DNA of 64,000 bases from NCBI RefSeq assembly GCF_002575655.3, contig NC_053038.3, positions 144,414,885 through 144,478,884 of the forward strand. The letters are read 5' to 3'. The position numbers and the translations under genes are program-made. The notes under the pieces were generated by a model. That model was not told the DNA's origin. It did no database searches and was given only the letters and a program-made list of their open reading frames with translations. Within the stretch, counting starts at the first letter, position 1; each line of letters begins with the position of its first letter. The stretch is from Aegilops tauschii subsp. strangulata (Eukaryota > Streptophyta > Magnoliopsida > Poales > Poaceae). Below, piece after piece: positions 21,490-34,865 of this stretch.

Positions 21490-23082
21490 TGATGCGAAGA
21501 AAAAGAAGAAATCCTCAAAGTCTTCATCATCAAAATCCTCAAAGTCTTCATCTCACAAGAAGAGCAGCTCCAAGAAGTCTTGGGCATTCATTGGCAAGGA
21601 AATGGATTCTGAGGTTGAATCGGAAGAAAATGGGGAAGAGGAGGCGTCTGAGGAGTCCGAATCCGATGTGGCGAGCCTAGCTCTCGCTACTGCATTCGTC
21701 AGCAAGTCTATCTTCAACTCTGAAGAAAATGACCTCACCAACAAGGCTGATGAAGGCAATTATGACTACGCTCCCACCTATTGCTTCATGGCAAAGGCTG
21801 CCAAGGTACTCAAATATACCTCCTCTGAATCAAGTGAGAATGAATCTGATGAAAACCTCAAGCCCATCTACTCTAAACTTGCTAAGATTTCTGTGAAACA
21901 ACAAAGGGCCTTTGAAAAGGTTCAAAACATGCTAGACAAAAGTGATGATATGTTGGGTGAAGAAATGGATCGCACTAAAACCTTGACTTAAAATCTTTAG
22001 AGACTTCAGACTAGGTTTGACAACCTTCAAGGTCATCATAACACTCTCTTATCTGATCATGAGAAGCTTTCCTATGAATTTCTTCAAAGAAAGCAAGATC
22101 TTGAGAAGCTAAGAGTGAGTTATGAAGATCTTCAGAAAGAGCACGATTCATTACTTGCTCAACAAATCAGCGCTTCTCAGGAAGAATTTGTTCCTCCATG
22201 TTTTGAAATGCATTGAATGTGAATCTGCTAATTCTTCACCTGAATGTTCAAATGCTTCTAATGCTACAAATTCTTCAACTGTCTCTGCTATCACTAATTC
22301 CTCATCTGAGGACATTGCTAGTATCACTAATGATGCAGGGCTGAAGGAATTGTACATGATAGGCATGTACAAAAGCCTCAAAGGGCATCAGACTCTTTGT
22401 GATGTGCTTAAAAAACAGATCCTCAATAGGAACCCTAGGAAAAGAGGGTATTGCCTTTGAGAGGAAACTCAATGCTGATGGTACATATTGGAAGCCTGAG
22501 CAGTACCCCAAAACCTCATGGGTTGCTGCAAAGGGACCTCCAGTTGATCCATCCAATTTATCTGGCTTTACATGTGAATCTCCTCATTCTTCTGATGAGT
22601 CATTTGACTCCAACTATAAACTATTCAAAAATCAGAATGGTGAAGTATTTGCTAGATATGTTGGCACTAACTGCAGGAACGGTTCCCATGTGAAGAAAAT
22701 CTGGGTTCCCAAAAGGTGCCTTGAAAGTCTTCAGGTGAATGTCCTCATGACACCACGTGTGAAGAATAGGAACCCCAGATCAAATTGTTCATATGGACCA
22801 AATCCTTCATATGGATCCAAGTCCTCATACGGACCAAATTCCTCACGTGGATCAAATTCCTCAAAAGGATCAAAGTCCTCGTATGAATATCATCGTGCTA
22901 GCAACTCTGTTTCGCAGGGAAGAGCCAAGGGCTATGAATATGAGCATTATTCTTCTAACCATTATGTTCATAAGTCCTCGAAGAATTTCTCTGCTTATTC
23001 ATATGCTTACCTTAACTCCTCTTATGTGAAACGAATGGACTGGCTTCTATGCCACCTTTCTCATATGGAGCTCGCAGAGTGA
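21450..23082 (+). pseudogene. Element S Gag C-terminal region and Gag-Pol spacer
   Basis: Reading continues in the frame of 21329-21991: a Lys/Ser-rich block (KKKKKSSKSSSSKSSK), an acidic block, then TAA at 21989 and TAG near 21998 followed by 60 more codons of helix-rich sequence in the same frame. Shifts near 22190 and 22440 lead to 22399-23082, which contains IWVPKRCLE and a six-residue repeat SYG[PS][NK][PS]. Long gag C-terminal extensions with repeats are usual in Sireviruses. Confidence 0.75.
22789..22878 (+). repeat. 18 bp tandem repeat, about five units
   Basis: Units of the form TCATATGGACCAAATTCC, each with small changes, encode the repeats SYGPNP, SYGSKS, SYGPNS, SRGSNS and SKGSKS in the gag-pol spacer of S. 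Confidence 0.85.
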
Positions 23083-23359
23083 TGAACTCGTTGCCACCCC
23101 TTCAGATGTGGGTGGTGAAGAAAAAGAACTAATCTCTTATGCAGGGTCAGGTCTCCAAACGTGCTCAAACGTCTGAAAATTTTGCTGGAGACCTGAGAGT
23201 GCCTGAAAGGACGCAAGCTAATCATGAAGAAATGAACTTTCATTTCTCACGTCCTCATACTGCTTTATCTATTCTATTACTTGATGAAATTTATCTGATG
23301 AATTGTGATGTCATATTCTTCACTGATGAAGTATATGAGTTCGTAAGCTGCACTAATTC

Positions 23360-24878
23360 ATCTGCAGGATGATCAACCCAAAGCCATTGAGTGGGTCCTC
23401 GATAGTGGATGTACAAATCACATGACTGGTGACAAGAATCTATTGATGGATGCTCCCTTATCTCCATCTCATCTGAAGCATATCATCTTCGCTGACAAAG
23501 GCAAAAGTCAGGTATTGGGTCTAGGTAAGGTTGCGATCTCAAAGGATCGACACATGGACAAAGTCATGCTTGTCGAGTCCTTAGGATACAACCTCATGTA
23601 TGTCTTAATGCTTTGTGATCTTGATATGGTTGTTGTCTTTGGCAAGTATCGTTGTGTTGTGGTTATGGAAGCTGACAATTCCAAAGTCTTCGAAGGCTTT
23701 AGGAGAGGGGACTTGTATATTGTTGATTTCTCTACAGGACCGCAACCAGCCGTGTGCCTACTTGCAAAAGCTTCAGAAGGCTGGCTATGGCATCGATGAC
23801 TTGGTCATGCAGGCACGAGGAATTTGCACACGCTTGCGAAGAAGAAGCATGTCATTGGCATTGAAAATGTCAAATTCCTCAAGGATCACTTATGCGGAGC
23901 CTGTGAAGCTGGGAAGATGACAAAGGCTAAGCATCCAGTGAAGACTATCATGACCACCACTAGACCATTTGAATTGCTTCACAGGGAACTCTTCGGTCCT
24001 AACCATTATTCTGCAGTTTCAAATGAAGCTTCTCAATATGGCTTTGTTATTGTTGATGATTACTCTCGTTACACATGGGTACACATTGTTACTTACAAAC
24101 ATGAAGTGAAGGAAGTCTTCAAACAATTTCCTCGAGGGCTTCAACCAACTTTGGTGTGAAGATCAAGCACATCAGAAGTGACAATGGAACTGAGTTCAAG
24201 AATTCTGGTCTTGATGACTATCTTGATGAACTTGGTATTACTCATGAGTTATCTGCTCCTTATACTCCTCAGCAGAATGGCGTCGTGGAGCGCAAGAACA
24301 TGACTCTTGCTGAGATGGCTCACACTATGCTTGATGAATACAAAACGCCTCATCGTTTCTGGATTGATGCAATTGATACTGCGTTCCATATCATCAATAG
24401 GGAATATCTTCACAAATTCTTCAAGAAGACTGCCTATGAACTCCTCACTGACAAGAAACCCAATGTGAGTTATTTCAAAGTCTTCGGTGCTAAATGCTGG
24501 ATTAGAGATCCTCATCACAACTCTAAATTTGCACCGAAAGCACATGAAGGTTTTATGCTTGGTTACGGAAAGGACTCGCACACCTACAGAGTCGTCAACA
24601 ACGTTCTTCACAAGGTTGTTGAAACTGTAGATGTGCGGTTCGATGAAACTAATGGCTCGCAAAGAGAGCACCTACCTTCTGTGATAGATGAACCAGCACC
24701 TGAGAAATCTATCAAGTTCAAGGCTACTGAGGATGTCATTCCTACTGAAGAATTCATTCCAGAACATGAAGAACGTCGAGCTAATGCACCTGAAGAAAAT
24801 ACTGAAGAAAATGGTGCTGAAGAAAATGCTGATCAAATTCCTCAACGACAACTGCCTCATCTTCGCATTGCAAAATAA
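23360..24878 (+). pseudogene. Element S protease and integrase
   Basis: The protease active site is WVLDSGCTNHMTGD at about 23390. The pre-integrase block ends at WHR, TGA (23797-23799), LGHAGTRNL; CGA-to-TGA is likely. Zinc-finger residues follow (CGACEAGK). The first integrase catalytic Asp, expected before LFGP, is Glu here (GAA at 23986-23988), which should disable strand transfer. An indel near 24130 shifts to the frame with IRSDNGTEF and PQQNGVVERKN, keeping the second Asp and the Glu. A TAA at 24876 ends the segment. Copia integrase precedes RT, as seen. Confidence 0.88.
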
Positions 24879-26531
24879 GTGCAAGTTGAAAAGATCATCG
24901 ATGACATTGAAGCACCAGGTCCTCTCACACGCTCAAAAGCTTCACATTTATCTAACTTTTGTGGGCACTATGCTTTTGTCTCTATTACAGAGCCCACTAA
25001 GGTAGATGAAGCATTTCTGGAGCCTGAGTGGATTCAGTCCATGCAAGAAGAATTACATCAGTTCGAGCTCAACAACGTCTGGGAACTGGTCAAACATCCA
25101 GATCCTTGCAAGCACAATATCATTGGCACAAAGTGGATCTACCGCAACAAGCAAGATTAAAATGGCCTTGTGGTGAGAAATAAGGCACGGCTTGTAGCTC
25201 AAGGCTACACATAGGTTGAAGGAATTGACTTCGATGAAACTTTTGCACATGTTGCTAGACTTGAGGCTATTCGCATATTACTTGCTTATGCTAACCATCA
25301 TGATATCACTTTATATCAAATGGATGTGAAAAGTGCATTCCTCAATGGTAAGCTTGAGGAAGAAGTATATGTTGCTCAACCCCCAGGTTTTGAAGATCCA
25401 AAGCATCCTGACAAAGTCTTCAGACTCAATAAGGCCCTCTATGGCCTCAAGCAGGCCCCTCGGGCGTGGTATGATACTTTGAAGGAATTCCTCATGAAGA
25501 AAGGCTTCAAACCCGGTTCACTTGACCCTACTCTTTTCACTAAATCTTATGATGGTGAACTGTTTGTGTGCCAAATATATGTTGATGATATTATCTTTGG
25601 CTGTACTGACCAACGTTATAGTGATGAATTTGCCTATATGATGAGTGAAGAATATCAAATGTCTATGATGGGAGAATTGAAATTCTTCTTAGGTCTTCAA
25701 ATTCGTCAACAGCGCAATGGCATATTCATATCTCAGGAGAAATACCTCAAGGATGTACTGAGGAAATTCGGCATGCAAGATTGCAAAGGCGTCAAAATTC
25801 CAATGCCCACAAATGGCCATCTGTGCACTGATGAAAATGGTATTGACTTCGATCATAAGGTATACCGCTCCATGATTGGTTCTTTATTGTACTTATGTGC
25901 ATCTAGGCCAGATATAATGCTTAGTGTTTGCATGTGTGGCCGATTTCAAGCTACACCGAAGGAATCACACCATAAGGCTGTGAAACATATTCTTCGATAT
26001 CTAGCTCACACACCAACACTTGGATTATGGGACCCCAAGGGCTCGGCTTTTGATCACATTGGATATTCAGACTCTAACTATTCTCGTGATCGTGTGGACC
26101 GCAAGTCAACATCTAGTACATGTCATTTCCTCGGACGATCTTTGGTCTGTTGGTCCTCGAAGAAACAGAACTGCGTATCACTGTCTACTGCTGAAGCTGA
26201 GTACATTGCTGCTGGTTCTTGCTGTGCTCAATTGTTGTGGCTGAAGCAAACTCTGAAGGACTACAGCGTCAACGTGAAGAATGTGCCTCTCTTCTATGAC
26301 AATGAGAGTGCCATCAAGATTGCTCACAACCCAGTTCAGCACTCGAAGACAAAGCACATTCATATTCGTCATCATTTTCTTCGTGATCATGTGTTGAAGG
26401 GCGACATTTCTATTGAGCATGTGAAGACTGAAGAACAGCTAGTCGATATCTTCACAAAGCCCTTGGATGAGAAGAGATTTAGCAAGTTACGGTGTGAGCT
26501 AAATATCTTAGAATCTTCGAATGTTCTTTGA
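24879..26531 (+). pseudogene. Element S reverse transcriptase and RNase H
   Basis: Same frame as before the TAA at 24876; two more stops at 25158-25160 (TAA) and 25212-25214 (TAG, after GYT and before VEG), then open from 25320 to 26531 (403 codons). RT shows [23 protein letters not shown] and the catalytic YVDD (in [11 protein letters not shown]). RNase H shows [20 protein letters not shown], with Asp in LFYDNESAI and the end motif [14 protein letters not shown]. These are canonical copia blocks with residues intact in the open part. Confidence 0.92.
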
Positions 26532-27200
26532 AAAGGACACTCATCCTAACACTTATGCAAAATTGATGACTTAGATGTGCAACACATGAAGAAACGTTTT
26601 TCTTCAATCAATGAAGAATAACACTCTAAGTGTGAAGAAATTAACGAAGAATTTGATTCTCAGAACCCTACGACAATTGTATGCGGTGTCTAAAATCATC
26701 ATTCTTATACGGTGGGTCACGCCACCACCAAAGTTGAAAATCTTCAATTTGAGTTTTTCTTCAGTTTTGAAATTCCTCAGTTGTTCATATTCTTCAACTT
26801 TGCATTGTCTTCACTATCTCCGTTGGTTTTCTTCAATGGCTATATATATAATGAGTTTATGTCCTCTACAGCATTCACTTATGGCTAATTCTTCAAGTTG
26901 CTCTTTCTGCTAAGTGAATGTGATCGGACCCTTCCCCCTCTATGCTAAACTCAACCCAATCTATTCACAAATTCTTCATGTGCGGTCTATTTGACACTCG
27001 TTCAAAATCTTCACTGTGTCCTTGTCAGCTGAAGAATTTGCGAACGGAACTTTTAACTTATCTTATCCAAAATTTTCGTTTTGCCGCTCAAATCGTTCTG
27101 CATCCCACGAAAATACTTATCTATTCACCCACAATGTCATATGATCTCCACTTCTCAGTACGTGGGTGAGACATGTCAAGCGAATGAGAACGGTCAGGGG
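26532..27200 (+). other. Non-coding region of S between pol and the extra ORF
   Basis: AT-rich with repeated CTTCA/GAAGAA motifs; the short ORFs here have no protein-like pattern. The region leads into the candidate internal promoter. Confidence 0.65.
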
Positions 27201-27207
27201 CACGTTC

Positions 27208-27253
27208 GTCCAATTTCTTCGGGCGAACAATTTTTCACCGTGGCTATAAATAC
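27208..27253 (+). promoter_or_regulatory. Candidate internal promoter of S (CCAAT and TATA)
   Basis: GTCCAATTTC at about 27207 and CTATAAATAC at 27244-27253, 36 bp apart, then a CT-rich leader with AAACCCTAGC near 27311, a common feature of plant gene 5' leaders. This is outside the LTR and upstream of the extra ORF. Inference from motifs; no transcription data. Confidence 0.5.
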
Positions 27254-27518
27254 CCCCTCCCCTTCCTCACTTCCTTTACTCCGCTTGACCTCTCTCCATC
27301 TCGAGCTTCTCAAACCCTAGCACCGCCGCTACTTCATTGTCGCTGGTGAGGAAGAGCTTCACTGCCTCGACCTCATCGTCGTCGTACTCGCGCCGGCCGC
27401 GGATTTCTTCCCTCTGCCGCCGCCGTAGCTGTCTTCCTCCGCCGAGTTAGGGCGTGGAAGATCTGCACTGACGAACTTCACATCTCCACATCCCAGTTCG
27501 TCGTGTTCTTCGTCTAGG

Positions 27519-27842
27519 GTAATTAAAAGTTACTTTTACTGCCCTCTTTGATTCAAATGATTTCTACAAAATCATCAAAGGCGTTTTTCTTCAAATCCTC
27601 ACACACTAAACACCTCACATGTCATCTACTCTTGATTCATTTCTCTAAGCTATATTTTTCTTCAAGATTCATCAATTGTGTGGATTTTTTATCTATACAA
27701 CTCTGGAACCTAAGACAAAGAACGCTTAGTGAAATTCTTCAAGACTCATCTGGTCAAATTCCCTAAACTTGTTCTTTTTACAAAACCATCTGAGAACGCA
27801 TATGACCTCTCAAAATTCCTCGCAACTATACTCTGTTCACAG
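27519..27842 (+). other. Possible leader intron of the S extra ORF
   Basis: Donor CTAGG/GTAATT at 27519 and acceptor TGTTCACAG ending at 27842, seven bases before the ATG at 27849. The interval is AT-rich compared with the GC-rich leader before it. It would place the spliced leader directly onto the start codon. Predicted from splice motifs only. Confidence 0.4.
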
Positions 27843-27848
27843 GTACTC

Positions 27849-30800
27849 ATGTCCGCTGCTGAATCACTAGGTTCTCATCAACTTAAATCATTTGCAGCAT
27901 TCCTCGAAGAAAAGTTGCATACTTCTTCAAAGAATTCAATTGTTCAAAATCCTCAACTGAAGAAAATGGCTGATGGAAAGAAGCCAGAGAAAGGAGGAAA
28001 GAGGCCTGAAATCAATACTGCCTTTGAGATCCCTGATGACATATACAAAGATTATTGCAGTCCTGATGAGGCCAAATTTGGAAAAGAGGACAAGAATCAG
28101 CGCAAGGTGCGCATCCAAAGGATAGAGGGGAGATGGGTAAGAGAATGGAGTGAGTACAGGTATGTAACTCCCAAGTACATGAAGAAATTCGCGCTAAATC
28201 CTCAATGCCAAGACCTCCATTGGCACCTGGCCAAATAGCAGATCCCACTAGCCTCAAGCGCGGTGAGGATTATCCTGATGAATGGGCCAAGCGCCAGGCC
28301 AAGTTGGCTAGAGAAGCCAGAGAAGCAGTGAGGAAATTCAACAAAGACTCTGCTGCCACTGTTGCTGCTGAGGCCTCTGTCAAGCCTAAGAAGGCCATGT
28401 CAAAGAAGCCTGCGCACAAGCCAAGTGCTTCTCCTTCAATGTCTTCAAGGCCAGGTTCCTGAGCTATGCCCTCACGGCCAGAATCCTCAAAGCCCTCACG
28501 GCCAATTCCTCACGCTGCTCCTGCTCCTCCAAAGTCCTCAGCTCCTCCTCCAAAGTTCTTAGCTGCTCGGACCAAGTCCTCAGCACCTATGCATCTTGCC
28601 ACGTGCCAAAGGACTACAGGCATCTCTATTACCTCAAGAGCTTCTGCTAGTTCCTCAGCTGCACCATATTCTTCAATGGGACCCTCTCTGCTAAAGGCAA
28701 AGGCCACTGCTGGACGAGGTTCTCGCCCAAGTCCTCACAAGAAGCAGGTCGCCTTCCAAGTGCCGTCTGATGAAGACGGAGCTGATGATGAGGAACTTGC
28801 CGAAATCATCAGAGACAGGCAGGTTAGGGCCGCTAGAGACAAGGGCACAAATGTGCCTCTGCTTTTGGATTCAAAGTTGATCCTCGACTACATTGATCTC
28901 TGACACAAGGACCCAAACACTCCTATGCCTGATTTCAAGTTGACTCCTGGCCAAAGTCACATGCTGACTGCCTTCATACAAGAAGAGAAATGGAAATTTG
29001 AAAAGGCCAGGCAGATCAAGAAAGCGCAGTACAAGAAGGAGCGTTTTCTGAAGAAACACATTGTCTCTATGACAACTGAAGAACTTGTCAATATTCAATC
29101 TAAGATCAAGAAACTCAGTGATGAGTTTGACGTATACCGCGCTGACTGGCATGGAGCCAAAGTCCGTTTTGTGAAGCTAACAGAAAAGTTCACTCCAAAT
29201 GTTGCAGCTCCATCGCAACAAGAAATTCCTCAGGCTGAAGGATCTGCTCAGCCGACTGAAGAACATGCCAGCACCGGTGATGATATTCAGGCAGCTGAAG
29301 AAAATGTGAGTTCCAGGGCTGATGACTGCATTCCAGCCGCTGATGAAATTGTCAGGGCATCCACTAGTGGTGCGCCTGAAGAAAATGAAGAGGTCAGGGC
29401 AACTGCATTAGTTGTGCCTGAAGAAACTCAACCAAATTCCTCTGCTCCTCCAGCACCAACCCCAACTCCGATCCTTCCATCCGCTTCAGATGTGAAGAAG
29501 ACTAAGGCTGCAGAGCGTGCAACAGTGAAGAAAAGGAAGGCATCAGCTTCATCAGATTCTTCAGCTCCGGAGAAGATGAAGTCTTTGACCAGCTCGTTTG
29601 CAAACCCCATTGATGATGTTCCTATCTCAACCATGCCATCAAAGGACCTTGTTCCTTATGATGAAGAATATGTGATTCCTAGCGAATCCGATGAAGAAAA
29701 TCCTTCTGCTACTTCGTCAGGGCAGTTGGATGAAGAAATTGAAGTGGATGAAATCCCTTCAACACCAGTTGTCTCCTCGCCTATGCCTCAGTTTATTGCT
29801 GAAGAGGCCGGCGTTGAAGAAATGGAAGATGAAGATGTGGACATTGGCTGTACCACACCCGTGCTAAATGATGACTTTTGGGAAAGTCAGCACCCCAACT
29901 CTCCACTCTTCACACCATTGCAACAAATTCCTCAGTCCCTAGTAACTACAGTTCAAATGGGATCTGATGAACACATGCCACACCGTCTGTCCATGAAGAA
30001 ATTCCAGCAACTAGTGCTGAAGAAAATGTAAATGAAGAATTGAAGACCCAGGTTGTCACTAAAGAAGAAGCTGAAATTCCTCAGCCTGTGGAGCCTGAGA
30101 TTGTGATTCCTGAGGTAATAATGCAATTGACTAACACACCTCAGCCCAAACCAAAGGATCCATTCTCAAAGAAGCAGAAATTCAAGGCTGATGATTTCTT
30201 CGGCGACCACGTGTTCTTCACGGACTACAATCCCTATGATTCTGCTCGTCTTAGAAGGAAGCGCTTCTGGACCGCCAGCCAGGCATACTTCTATTCTTCA
30301 CTGTTCTTCAACAAGAACAAAGTCTTTGACCACGAGCATATTCCTCATGTGGACATGGAATCACTGCCATGCTTCACACCTGTCCTCAGTGTGCTTCATG
30401 ACACAGGCCTCCTCAACTTTTCCACAAACATAGTTGATTGCAATGAAGATCTCATTCTTCAATTCTACGCAACATTGCACATCACAAGAGATGCTGACGA
30501 TGCGAACTCCTGGGTTTTGGACTGGATGAACGAAAACACTCACTACAAAGCACCGGCCTCTGAATTACTTCACGCCCTACCCATCAGTCCTCCACCTGAA
30601 GGAGCTCGTTGCATGCACCAAGAGCCTGAGCTTACAGATCACTATATGCAAGTGCTGATGAAGCCACTAAAACCTGGTCAAGCCTCAAGGACAAAATTCC
30701 TCGTGAAGGAATTGCCGTATGTACCAAGGATAGTCTATCGCATTCTGACGAAGACTATGAGTCCAATCAAAGGCCACGACTCCTCTGATGAGGAAATTGT

Positions 30801-30885
30801 CGGCATCATGAAGAATCTGGTATTCAACATCATTCATGGCATTCCTGTCAATTATCACGATTTCTTCATGAGGACTCTGGCAAAT
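27849..30885 (+). pseudogene. Element S extra ORF, 5' part
   Basis: ATG at 27849 (also a Met at 27966). Frame breaks: indel near 28205, TGA at 28460-28462, TGA at 28901-28903, indel near 29995. Across these the protein shows a folded N-terminal part (FEIPDDIYKDYCSPDEAKF), a long Ala/Ser/Pro/Lys-rich linker with repeated SSKP/SSAPPPK, a coiled-coil-prone stretch (TEELVNIQSKIKKLSDEF), acidic repeats, and from about 30181 a compact domain: FWTASQAYFYSSLFF, then DLILQFYATLHI and WVLDWMNENTHY. That order resembles the putative plant transposon protein domain found in other grass elements (inference). No signal peptide or membrane segment, so the label envelope-like is not supported. Element C interrupts it at 30885. 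Confidence 0.7.
30881..30885. repeat. TSD CAAAT, left copy (element C)
   Basis: CAAAT before the left LTR of C; partner at 44692-44696. Confidence 0.92.
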
Positions 30886-33800
30886 TCTCACGCCCACGAT
30901 GCGGCTATATCTCCGACGTGTCGAGGCACGACTTGGAGGCATAACCGCATGGTGGTTTTGTCGCAAGAAGGGTCATCTTCACACAATCCCATGTAATGAA
31001 CAAGAATGGGATAAAGAGTTGGCTTACAATCGCCACTTCGCACAATACATAAATTAAACATACATCATTCAGAGTACAATCAAGGTCCGAGTACGGAACC
31101 GAAATAAAAGAAGACAACCCCAAATGCTAGATCCCCGATCGTCCCAACAGGGCTCCACTACTGATCATCAGGGAATGAAACATAGTAACGACCAAGTTCC
31201 TCGTTGAACTCCCACTTGAGCTCGATTGCGTCACCTGCACTGGTATCGTCGGCACCTGCAACTGTTTTGGTAGAATCTGTGAGTCACGAGGACTCAGCAA
31301 TCGCACACCCACGAGATCAAGACTATTTAAGCTTATAGGAAGGATGAGGTAATGAGGTGGAGCTGCCGCAAGCACTAAGCATATATGGTGGCTAACATAC
31401 GCAAATAAGAGCGAGAAGAGGAGCAACACAACGGTCGCGAAGCTAGAAGTGGTCAAGAAGTGATCCTGAAACTGCTTACGTTCATACATAACCCACACCG
31501 TGTTCACTTCCCGGACCCCGCCGAAAAGAGACCATCACGGCTACACACGCGGTTGATTTAATTTAATTAAGTCAAGTGTCCAGTTCTCTACAACCGGATA
31601 TTAACAAATTCCCATCTGCCACATAACCGCGGGCACGGCTTTCGAAAGATAATACCCTGCAGGGGTGTCCCAACTTAGCCCATCACAAGCTCTCACGGTC
31701 ATCGAAGGATATTCCTTCTCCTGGGAAGACCCGATCAGACTTGGAATCCCGGTTACAAGACATTTTGACAATGGTAAAACAAGACCAGCAAAGCCGCCCG
31801 AATGTGCCGACAAATCCCGATAGGAGCTGCACATATCTCGTTCTCAGGGCACACCGGATGGGCCAGACGTCGAGTTGGCATAGACCCTGGTTGCCCAGGG
31901 GGCGCGAGACATCGCCCAGGTTTGGACCAGCACTCGAAGGAGCACTGGCCCGGGGGTTAAAATAAAGATGACCCTCGGGATCGCGAAAACCCAAGGGAAA
32001 AAGGCTTAGGTAGGCAAATGTAAAACCAAGGTTGGGCCTTGCTGGAGGAGTTTTATTCAAGGCGAACTGTCAAGGGGGTCCCATAAATCACCCAACCGCG
32101 TAAGGAACGCAAAATCAAGGAACATAACACCAGTATGACGGAAACTAGGGCGGCAAGAGTGGAACAAAACACCAGGCATAAGGCCGAGCCTCCCACCCTT
32201 TACCAAGTATATAGATGCATTAATTAAGTAAGAGATATGTGATATCCCAAAATATCCAAGTTCCAACATGGAACCAACTTCATCTTCACCTGCAACTAAC
32301 AACCCTATAAGAGGGGCTGAGCAAAAGCGGTAACTTAGCCAAACAACGGTTTGCTAGGAAAGGATGGTCAGAGGCTTGACATGGAAAAATGGGGGGCATG
32401 ATATACCAAGTGGTAGGTAGCGCAGCATAGCAATAGAGCGAACAGCTAGCAAGCAAAGATAGAAGTGATATCGAGGGTATGGTCATCTTGCCTGCAAAGT
32501 TCCCAGAGTTGTCGAAAGCTTGATCCTCGTAAGCGTTCTCAACAAGTTCCTCGTAAGCGTTCTCAACTCCTGGCTCTACCCGAAGCAAGAACACAAGGAA
32601 AGGACCAACAATCAATCACGGGCAATGCACAAGCAACATGATGCAATACATGGCATGATATGCGAGATGTGATATGCAATGCATATGCGTGATCCGGAAG
32701 GGAAAAGATGAACAAGGCATCAACTTGGTAAACCAAGTATGCCGCTGGAAAGATGAGATGATTTCGGTTGAAATCGATATAAGGATCACCGGAATCGGAT
32801 GCACGGTTTGCAAATGACAAGCAAAACAAGGATGGCACAATTCTGTGATTAACAGCGCAATGCCACTTAGTATGCAACAAGAAACTAAGCTACTGCACTC
32901 CAACATAACAACAAAGCATATGACAGTGATGTACTCAAGATGCTTGACAAAACATGAACACTGAGCTATGGCTAAATCACACAAGAGCAGGTTCAAACAA
33001 GCATGGCAAAAGTGCAAAAGATATCAGCTTCACAGACATGGTGAAAATACTAACATGCCAGAAATAACATCAGGAAGCCATGTTTAGAGCAAGCAAACAG
33101 CATGCTACATGAACATATCATAGCAAGAAAGATATGATGGCACAGAACATATGATGGCACCCATATAAAGATAGCAAGTTTTATTACCAGATTCAGACTT
33201 AGCAGAAAACAGAGCATGGCATTAACAGAATTATGAAGGCATCTTTGCGAGCTCGATTCACTCGTCACAAGGCATTGCAAGACAAGATAAGCATAGAATC
33301 AGCATGAAGACATGTTCATGAAACTAACCATGGCAAGAAGAAGCTCATAGCATGCAAGAAGCATGGATCTCACCGTAGCAACATGGATACATGGCATAAA
33401 AATATCTGCCCTGTAAAGATGGCATGACATAGCCAAAAACACATGTAGAGCTCATGCCCATATGCAGCACCCAATAAATGTAGCAAAAAATGACAAATGC
33501 TCATAACCTGATAAGAATCATCACCTAACATTTTATAGCACTCTTGCATCAACAATTTGGGTATCAAGATGGACTCCAACAAGCATGGAACAATGGAACA
33601 AAATGAAGAGCACATCATGGTGAACATTTTGACATATTATATGCACAAATCGGAACAACAAGCATGGAGATATGACATGATGAACAGGGCATAAAAATAA
33701 CAAAGAGCTCCGGGACTTAGTGGAATTTCACCTCCGCGAAAGTCAACGCGGGACGGGGTGGTTCCGGGACGGAGTGGATCGGGACGCGGGGAGGCTATTT

Positions 33801-34829
33801 GGTACGAGGAGCGGGTGGATCTCGTCCACCCGACGAGATCTCGCCGGAGTTGAGGGAGACGGCGGCCGGAGTCGACGAAGCTCGCCGGAGAGGACGAGGG
33901 AGGAGCGGATCCGGGGCGACGAGGCGGCGGGGTCGCGGGCGCGCGGCGGGGCGGCCGTCTCCGGCACGGACGGCAGCGAGGTCGGCGCTCGCCGGCGGCG
34001 CGGGCGAGGAAGGGCGTGGGGGCGGTGACCGCGGGCGCGGGCGGTGGCTAACGGCGGGGCCGAGGTGCTCCGGCGAGCTCCCGCGCGACGGAGGGAGCGG
34101 CGCAGTGCTCGGGCGCCGGCGCGTGGGCGCGGCCCGCCGTGGCCCGACGGCGGGCCGGCGATGGTCCTCGGGCAAGCCCGGCGCGGATGTGGGCGCGGGG
34201 ACACGTGGCGCGACGCCAGGCGCGGGGCGGCGGCGCGATTTGTCCGGCCGGACCGGACGTGTCCGGCGGCGCGGGGTGGAAGAAGGCTAGGGTTTCGCCC
34301 GAATTTTGGAGGGGGTGCACATATTTGTACTTAGAAGGAGGTGGGAGTGTCCAAATGGAGTGCGGTTTTCGGCCACGCGATCGTGATCGAACGGCCGAGA
34401 GGATGGAGGACTTGGAGGGTTGTTGGGCTGCAACACACACGAGGCCTTTACGGTTCCCCGGTTAACCGTTGGAGTATCAAACGGACTCCAAATGGCACGA
34501 AACTTGACAGGCGCTCTACCGGTGGTGTACCAAGGCCGCTTGGCAAATCTCGGTCCATTCTGAGAATGTTTAACGCCCACACACGAAAAGAGGCAAAAGG
34601 GGGCGTCGGAGGACGTAGGAGTGTCGGATTGCAAAACGGAGAACGGGGAAATGCTCGGATGCATGAGACGAACAAGTATGCAAATGAGATGCACATGATA
34701 TGAAATGCATGACATGGACAAAATGCAAAAACAAAGACAAAACCCAACCACGAGGGAATCTCATAACTTAATGCCGAAAATGGCAAGAGTCGAAGTACAA
34801 ATATGGCAAGTTACATCCAGGGCGTTACA
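30886..34829 (-). repeat. 3' LTR of element C (3944 bp)
   Basis: On + it runs from TCTCACGCCC to GCGTTACA; the outer terminus should be TGGCACG as at 40465, so the terminal bases have changed. It lacks or gains several blocks relative to the other LTR around 33120-33430. The GC-rich block at 33800-34290 gives overlapping long ORFs on both strands, present in both LTRs and compositional. Confidence 0.93.
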
Positions 34830-34846
34830 ACACTCCACCACTACGA
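34830..34846 (-). other. Polypurine-like tract of C
   Basis: On minus GTAGTGGTGGAGTGT lies directly before the LTR start TGTAACGCCC. It is a G/A/T mixture, weaker than the tracts of A, B and D. Confidence 0.6.
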
Positions 34847-34865
34847 GAGGATCTCGTCCCGAGAT

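Noticed and set aside
22789..22878. CRISPR-like repeat
   Set aside because: Contiguous 18 bp tandem repeat without spacers, coding in frame.
33720..34290. Long ORFs on both strands in the GC-rich block, repeated at 43500-44143
   Set aside because: Both are in the LTRs of element C, overlap on both strands, and are Arg/Gly/Pro-rich; composition, not genes.
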